Below are positions 60,048-64,000 of a stretch of DNA of 64,000 nucleotides, one piece after another. Source of the stretch: Neonectria sp. B-13. Taxonomy: Eukaryota; Ascomycota; Sordariomycetes; Hypocreales; Nectriaceae. How positions within the stretch are numbered: the stretch's first letter is position 1; each line of letters begins with the position of its first letter. A model generated the notes under the pieces. That model saw nothing but the letters and a program-made list of their open reading frames with translations, had not been told where the DNA came from and searched no databases. A program made the translations under genes and the position numbers. Location: contig NOKP01000034.1 in the NCBI GenBank assembly GCA_002682825.1, positions 62,001-126,000 on the forward strand, read 5' to 3'.

Positions 60048-61364
60048 ATGGAGTCCAACACCCGCTCATCAATTTCGTCTTCGTCCTCGTCGGCCTCGCT
60101 CTCAGGCTCGTCCGCCGCAACCACTCATGATGCCGAATTCAACAATGGCCATGCTCCCAGAGTGAGATCACAAGGTCCCGACCGGAACTTCATCCTCGTT
60201 ACTGGCGGTCTTGGTTACATTGGATCTCACACCTCTCTTGAGCTCCTAAAGGCCGGTTACAATGTCATTATTGTTGATGACATTAGCAACAGCTTTCACA
60301 GTGTCTTCACCCGTGTAAGGAAGCTTGCTGAGATCTACTACAAAGAGATAGGCGGATCTATGCCTGCTCTTTACTTCCACAAGGTCGACTACCGTAGCAA
60401 GTCAATGCACTTCCTACTAGAGTCATATTCTGACCTTATTGCGACTACTCCTTCATCTCCTGGCGAGTCTTCTGGACTTATACACCAATCCCGAATCGCT
60501 GGTGTTATCCACTTTGCTGCTTTCAAGTCAGTTACAGACTCTATTGAGAGACCTATCGAATACTACCGCAACAATGTTTCTGGTCTCGTGGATCTGGTTG
60601 AGCTTCTTGGCCAGCATAACATCCGAAATTTTGTCTTCTCATCTTCTGCTACAGTTTATGGGACTAAGGCTGATGAGGGGCACCCTCTTAAGGAGGAGGA
60701 TCTTGTCCACCATCCTGAGACGTTCATCGATGACAACGGCCAGGAACAAACAAGGATGCCCCAGGCTACCGGGCTTCTAAGCCCATACGCTCGATCCAAA
60801 TACTTCTGTGAGGCTATCCTAGCTGATGTTGCCCATTCAGATCCAGCCTGGAACATTGTTGCCCTTCGTTATTTTAACCCAATTGGATGCGATGCATCTG
60901 GGCTTCTTGGCGAGGACCCCAAGGGTGTTCCCACGAATCTCTTCCCTGTCATTGCTCAAGTCTTGACGGGACAACGCCAGCAACTAGACATTTTTGGGTC
61001 CGACTGGGACACGCGCGATGGTACTGCTATCCGCGACTTCATCCACGTGTCCGATCTTGCCAGAGGGCACATTGCTGCGTTGGGCGCCTCCATCGACGTG
61101 CCGTTCCGCACCTTCAACCTGGGTACTGGGAACGGGACCACTGTCAGAGAAGCGGTGGACAGTCTTGAGGCCGCTTCTGGGCAGTCGATCCCCGTCAACA
61201 TGGCCCCCAGGAGGGAGGGAGATGTCGGGTCATGTGTAGCAGCCAACCAGCGAGCGACCACGGAGCTCGGTTGGAAAACTACGGAGAGCATCACTCAGTG
61301 CGCTGCGGACTTGTGGAACTTCGTCTCCAAGTCGCAGGGGTCCCAGACGCCGGTGCAGTCGTGA
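60048..61364 (+). CDS. uge3: UDP-glucose 4-epimerase, Uge3-like
   Basis: Single exon, 438 residues from the ATG at 60048. The open frame reaches back to a GTG at 59994, which is not a likely start. A Ser-rich leader of about 45 residues (SSISSSSSSASLSGSSAATT) precedes the epimerase: FILVTGGLGYIGSHTSLELL (NAD motif), VIHFAAFKSVTDSIERPIEY, FVFSSSATVYG and the catalytic YARSK. It interconverts UDP-Glc/UDP-Gal and, in the Uge3 group, UDP-GlcNAc/UDP-GalNAc, supplying both sugars of galactosaminogalactan. Pairing with the giant GT4 gene supports that role over the housekeeping galactose pathway. The substrate range cannot be read from the motifs alone. Confidence 0.9.
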   Translation: MESNTRSSISSSSSSASLSGSSAATTHDAEFNNGHAPRVRSQGPDRNFILVTGGLGYIGSHTSLELLKAGYNVIIVDDISNSFHSVFTRVRKLAEIYYKEIGGSMPALYFHKVDYRSKSMHFLLESYSDLIATTPSSPGESSGLIHQSRIAGVIHFAAFKSVTDSIERPIEYYRNNVSGLVDLVELLGQHNIRNFVFSSSATVYGTKADEGHPLKEEDLVHHPETFIDDNGQEQTRMPQATGLLSPYARSKYFCEAILADVAHSDPAWNIVALRYFNPIGCDASGLLGEDPKGVPTNLFPVIAQVLTGQRQQLDIFGSDWDTRDGTAIRDFIHVSDLARGHIAALGASIDVPFRTFNLGTGNGTTVREAVDSLEAASGQSIPVNMAPRREGDVGSCVAANQRATTELGWKTTESITQCAADLWNFVSKSQGSQTPVQS

Positions 61365-63218
61365 GAGGTTCTATCATGTTGGCGCCACCTCGAAGGTTCA
61401 TGAGTCATCTTCTGTTTCTAGTCATTTGTTGCCTTTCATTGGTTGGATAATCTTTTTTCAAGTTGATATGGAATGCAATAATAATGAGACCGTCATGGAA
61501 TGGTTGTTTGGAATGTTGCGGCGTACAACGGCCAAGGAGGTATCTACAATTGACTAAGATTGGGATTGATACTAAGACTACCCTGTGACATTGAGCAGAA
61601 ATTAAGCATAAGAAATCAGAATCCGAACGGCATTTGCGAAGCGGTAAAGTTTGGTCAGTTGGAAATCTACACAATCTATAGCAGTGTAGTATTTCACTGC
61701 TACCTCTCGTTCGTGACTCTCCATCTTCTCCAGTCGCGGGCGTTAGATTTGGTGGAAACCAGATACAAAACCAAGCACCCCATACCTTGAAACTTGGCAG
61801 ACGGACGTCCTTACCCCACACGACCCGACAATGGGGTCAATCAAGGGCAATGCTAACGCCATGGAATTATCGATGATCCAGCCAAGACAAGTAGTCTACT
61901 TTCGATCATCCTAACTTAACTTCGATGCTTAATGCGGCCGTCGGTCTTAATGCGGGCCGCCTGTTCTTATAGCGCTACCCAAGACGGCAAGGCCTGAAGA
62001 CTGGAGGTAACATGACTCAGGCGGTTGGGAAACTTTCTAAATGGGCTTGTTGACCCTGGTGCTTGCTACGGGAGAGCCGAGAGTGTAATTAGAGTGTTGA
62101 TTGAGTCTTACGTCGGCATCTATTGTGGATGGCAAGACTAACAACTTCCGTTTCGCCGGCATCTCACTAGAGTCTCAAAGTTACACTACCTGCAGGGCTG
62201 TCGACTAGTTAATTACGGCTAAATTTTGCCGGGTTCGGTAACTCCTTGCGTATCTCGCGGGCTTTTGGCTTTTGCTAGCCACCTCACTTCGCCGAGTCGA
62301 GATGTCGATGGAATCGGGTAGCTCTGTTCATGTCGCCACCGTTGTCGGTTTGCTCACGTATTGCCCATGGGCACCGGAGCGGAATTCGTCCAACGACCTT
62401 CTCAAGTCGGGGTCATGGTTAGGCAAAGAGGAAGAAATTATGAGACCGCAACCACGGGATTCAAACGTGACATCTTTTAGGCCCTGGATAACTATCGTGA
62501 GAAGGCTCGTGACATTGCAGCCCTTCGGAATTTCGATTCTGTTGTGTCCACCACTGCTTTCAACATGAGTAGCATTTTTCAAGCACAGCTAGTCATGCCT
62601 TTTCCGGAATCCACTATTCTAACATGCTCCGTTGTTTTCGCCGTTGCTCTCCTGTGACACCATTTCCATACTGAACACGATGAATGCCGCTTGTCCGCTA
62701 GATGCCTGCGCCGCTGAAACAGTTGGAGTCGTGTGGGTTCTGTGCGATAGGTCAACACCCGTGCCGACTGCTGCTAGAATAATCATGATTTTTATGAAGA
62801 AGAGTCCGACCAGGTTGAGCTATAGGGTAATAGGGAAAGGCCTAGAACGAGACGAGGAGGTAGGTGGATAAAAAGAAGCTCGGCTATGACCGAGTTGGGC
62901 CCACGACGGCTTTCCGCCAGACACGCATCTGTCATAGTCCAAGCGAACCCATCGTTGGCGTGTGCCTCTGAAAGCTCGGTTGCTTGCGCCCATCTAACAT
63001 CAAACTATATCTATGGGCGGCTTCTGGCATGTTCAGAAAGAGTCTGCATCAACTTCCTCTTGAGAGCATCTCCCCTTGTTCGTTCTATCCTTCCAACTCC
63101 TTATACGCGCCATTTCGTTCATTGATTTAAACCGCCTTTGAGGCCTGGTACGAGTCGCCATCGGTCTCTCATCCCTGCTCTATTCGTCTATCTCCTCCCC
63201 GGGAATCCGTCCGCAGCG
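61365..63218. other. Spacer right of the epimerase
   Basis: About 1.85 kb without a recognisable gene. The genes sph3, ega3 and agd3, which neighbour uge3 in Aspergillus fumigatus, are not seen here. The end of this stretch (63100-63218) should be the promoter and leader of the secreted-protein gene. Confidence 0.45.
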
Positions 63219-64000
63219 ATGCGTTATTTTGCCATCGCCATCGCCGCCCTCGGCATCTTCAACGTTGGGGATGCCTCGACACAATGCACGCCAACTGGAA
63301 CTGGCGTGGACGGGGCCGCAACAGGCACTGCCACCAACAAAATCCAAAATGGCGACTTCATCCATGGCCTAGACGGTTTCAACACCTCGGGTTCCGTTGA
63401 GCATGTCGAAGATGCCGGCTACGACGAAAACTGTCACGAATCCAATGGTGCCATTGTCTTGAAGGTTGGCGACGTTGACGCTGCCCCCGACAATGTGCAC
63501 AAGCGGCACGGCGGGAAACACAAGGACATGTCTTCTTATCGCAAACGATCGTCTCTTACTAGCAGCAGTATTAGCACCACAGTCAAGAGCTTGACTGTTG
63601 GTGCCAAATACACCGCCTCGCTTCGCTACTATGTCCTGTGGAACGCCAAGGCCAACAACTGCAGAATCCAGGGCTACTTCGATGGCAAGAACATTGGCAA
63701 CTCAACTTATTTCCCGGTTGTTTATATTCCCGTTACTTCCTGGGCCAATTGGAACGGGACCGCTACCCCTTCTGCTACCTCGGGAACCTTCAAGCTGGTA
63801 GTCTCTTGCACCACCGGTTCTGCCGAGGTTTACATCGATAACATCTCTGTCACCAAGAACGCGGTTGTGTCCAGCTCGACCAGCTCGACCGGCGCGGCTA
63901 GTACTTCTTCTGCCTCCAGCTCAGGCAAGAGCAGTGCTACCGCTTCCACAGCCAGTTCATCTACAGGCTCCAGCCAGAGCAGTGCTGCCCCTTCCGCCGC
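63219..64000 (+). CDS. Secreted protein with CBM-like domain and Ser/Thr-rich tail (partial)
   Basis: Open from ATG 63219 to the window edge without a stop (260 residues and continuing). MRYFAIAIAALGIFNVGDAS is a signal peptide. IQNGDFIHGLDGFNTSGSVE opens a beta-sandwich of the carbohydrate-binding CenC/CBM type, also seen in LTVGAKYTASLRYYVLWNAK and GSAEVYIDNISVTKN, the usual closing strand. Basic clusters HKRHGGKHK and SYRKRSS fall in a loop. The tail is Ser/Thr/Ala-rich, as in cell-wall or GPI-anchored proteins and linkers. Its position beside the galactosaminogalactan pair may be chance. It is not one of the five known locus genes that I can recognise. Confidence 0.75.
   Translation, partial: MRYFAIAIAALGIFNVGDASTQCTPTGTGVDGAATGTATNKIQNGDFIHGLDGFNTSGSVEHVEDAGYDENCHESNGAIVLKVGDVDAAPDNVHKRHGGKHKDMSSYRKRSSLTSSSISTTVKSLTVGAKYTASLRYYVLWNAKANNCRIQGYFDGKNIGNSTYFPVVYIPVTSWANWNGTATPSATSGTFKLVVSCTTGSAEVYIDNISVTKNAVVSSSTSSTGAASTSSASSSGKSSATASTASSSTGSSQSSAAPSA

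Noticed and set aside
1..64000. tRNA, rRNA, CRISPR or intact transposon
   Set aside because: Scanned by eye for tRNA T-arm boxes, regular spaced repeats and transposase or reverse-transcriptase motifs. None found. A proper tRNA and repeat search was not possible.

Overview
The window is nuclear DNA of a filamentous ascomycete (Pezizomycotina). The evidence is short spliceosomal introns (about 48-110 nt) with fungal branch sites, Zn2Cys6 and C2H2 regulators, a non-reducing polyketide synthase, and a galactosaminogalactan-type exopolysaccharide locus. No rRNA, tRNA, CRISPR array or intact transposon was recognised. Gene models were spliced by eye. For every intact gene the exon lengths sum to whole codons.

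Region A (1-2,600): two decayed genes, an APH/choline-kinase-like phosphotransferase and an SRPK-like protein kinase.

Region B (2,615-27,599): a catabolic cluster for an aromatic or related acid. In order: class III CoA-transferase (-), SCOT-type 3-oxoacid CoA-transferase (+, one apparent 1-nt frameshift), dead zinc alcohol dehydrogenase (+), PTS2-bearing thiolase (-), two-finger C2H2/fungal-trans regulator (+), homogentisate-dioxygenase-family ring-cleavage enzyme (-), bacterial-type carboxymuconate cycloisomerase/adenylosuccinate-lyase superfamily enzyme (+), MFS transporter (-), second thiolase (-), maleylacetate-reductase-like iron alcohol dehydrogenase (+) and FAD aromatic hydroxylase (+). 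Most genes sit in divergent pairs. The promoters share a (A/G/T)TGTGGG(G/A/T) element, and the zinc-finger helices of the cluster's own regulator would be predicted to read GTGGGG. A plausible flow is hydroxylation, ring opening, isomerisation/reduction, CoA activation, then two thiolytic steps. The usual partners of homogentisate dioxygenase (maleylacetoacetate isomerase, fumarylacetoacetase) and any intradiol dioxygenase are absent.

Region C (27,800-35,711): an MFS relic, a nitroreductase-family gene, two divergent extended-SDR reductases and an FSH-type serine hydrolase, separated by gene-poor spacers. Region D (36,797-47,681): an AflR-like Zn2Cys6 regulator and a 2,257-residue non-reducing PKS (SAT-KS-MAT-PT-ACP-ACP-R). 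The FSH hydrolase and perhaps the SDRs may belong to this cluster.

Region E (49,771-64,000): a divergent pair encoding a giant membrane protein with a C-terminal GT4 domain (Gtb3-like, 2,843 aa) and a UDP-glucose 4-epimerase (Uge3-like). This is the biosynthetic core of the galactosaminogalactan locus known from Aspergillus fumigatus. At the right edge a secreted protein with a CBM-like domain and a Ser/Thr-rich tail runs out of the window.
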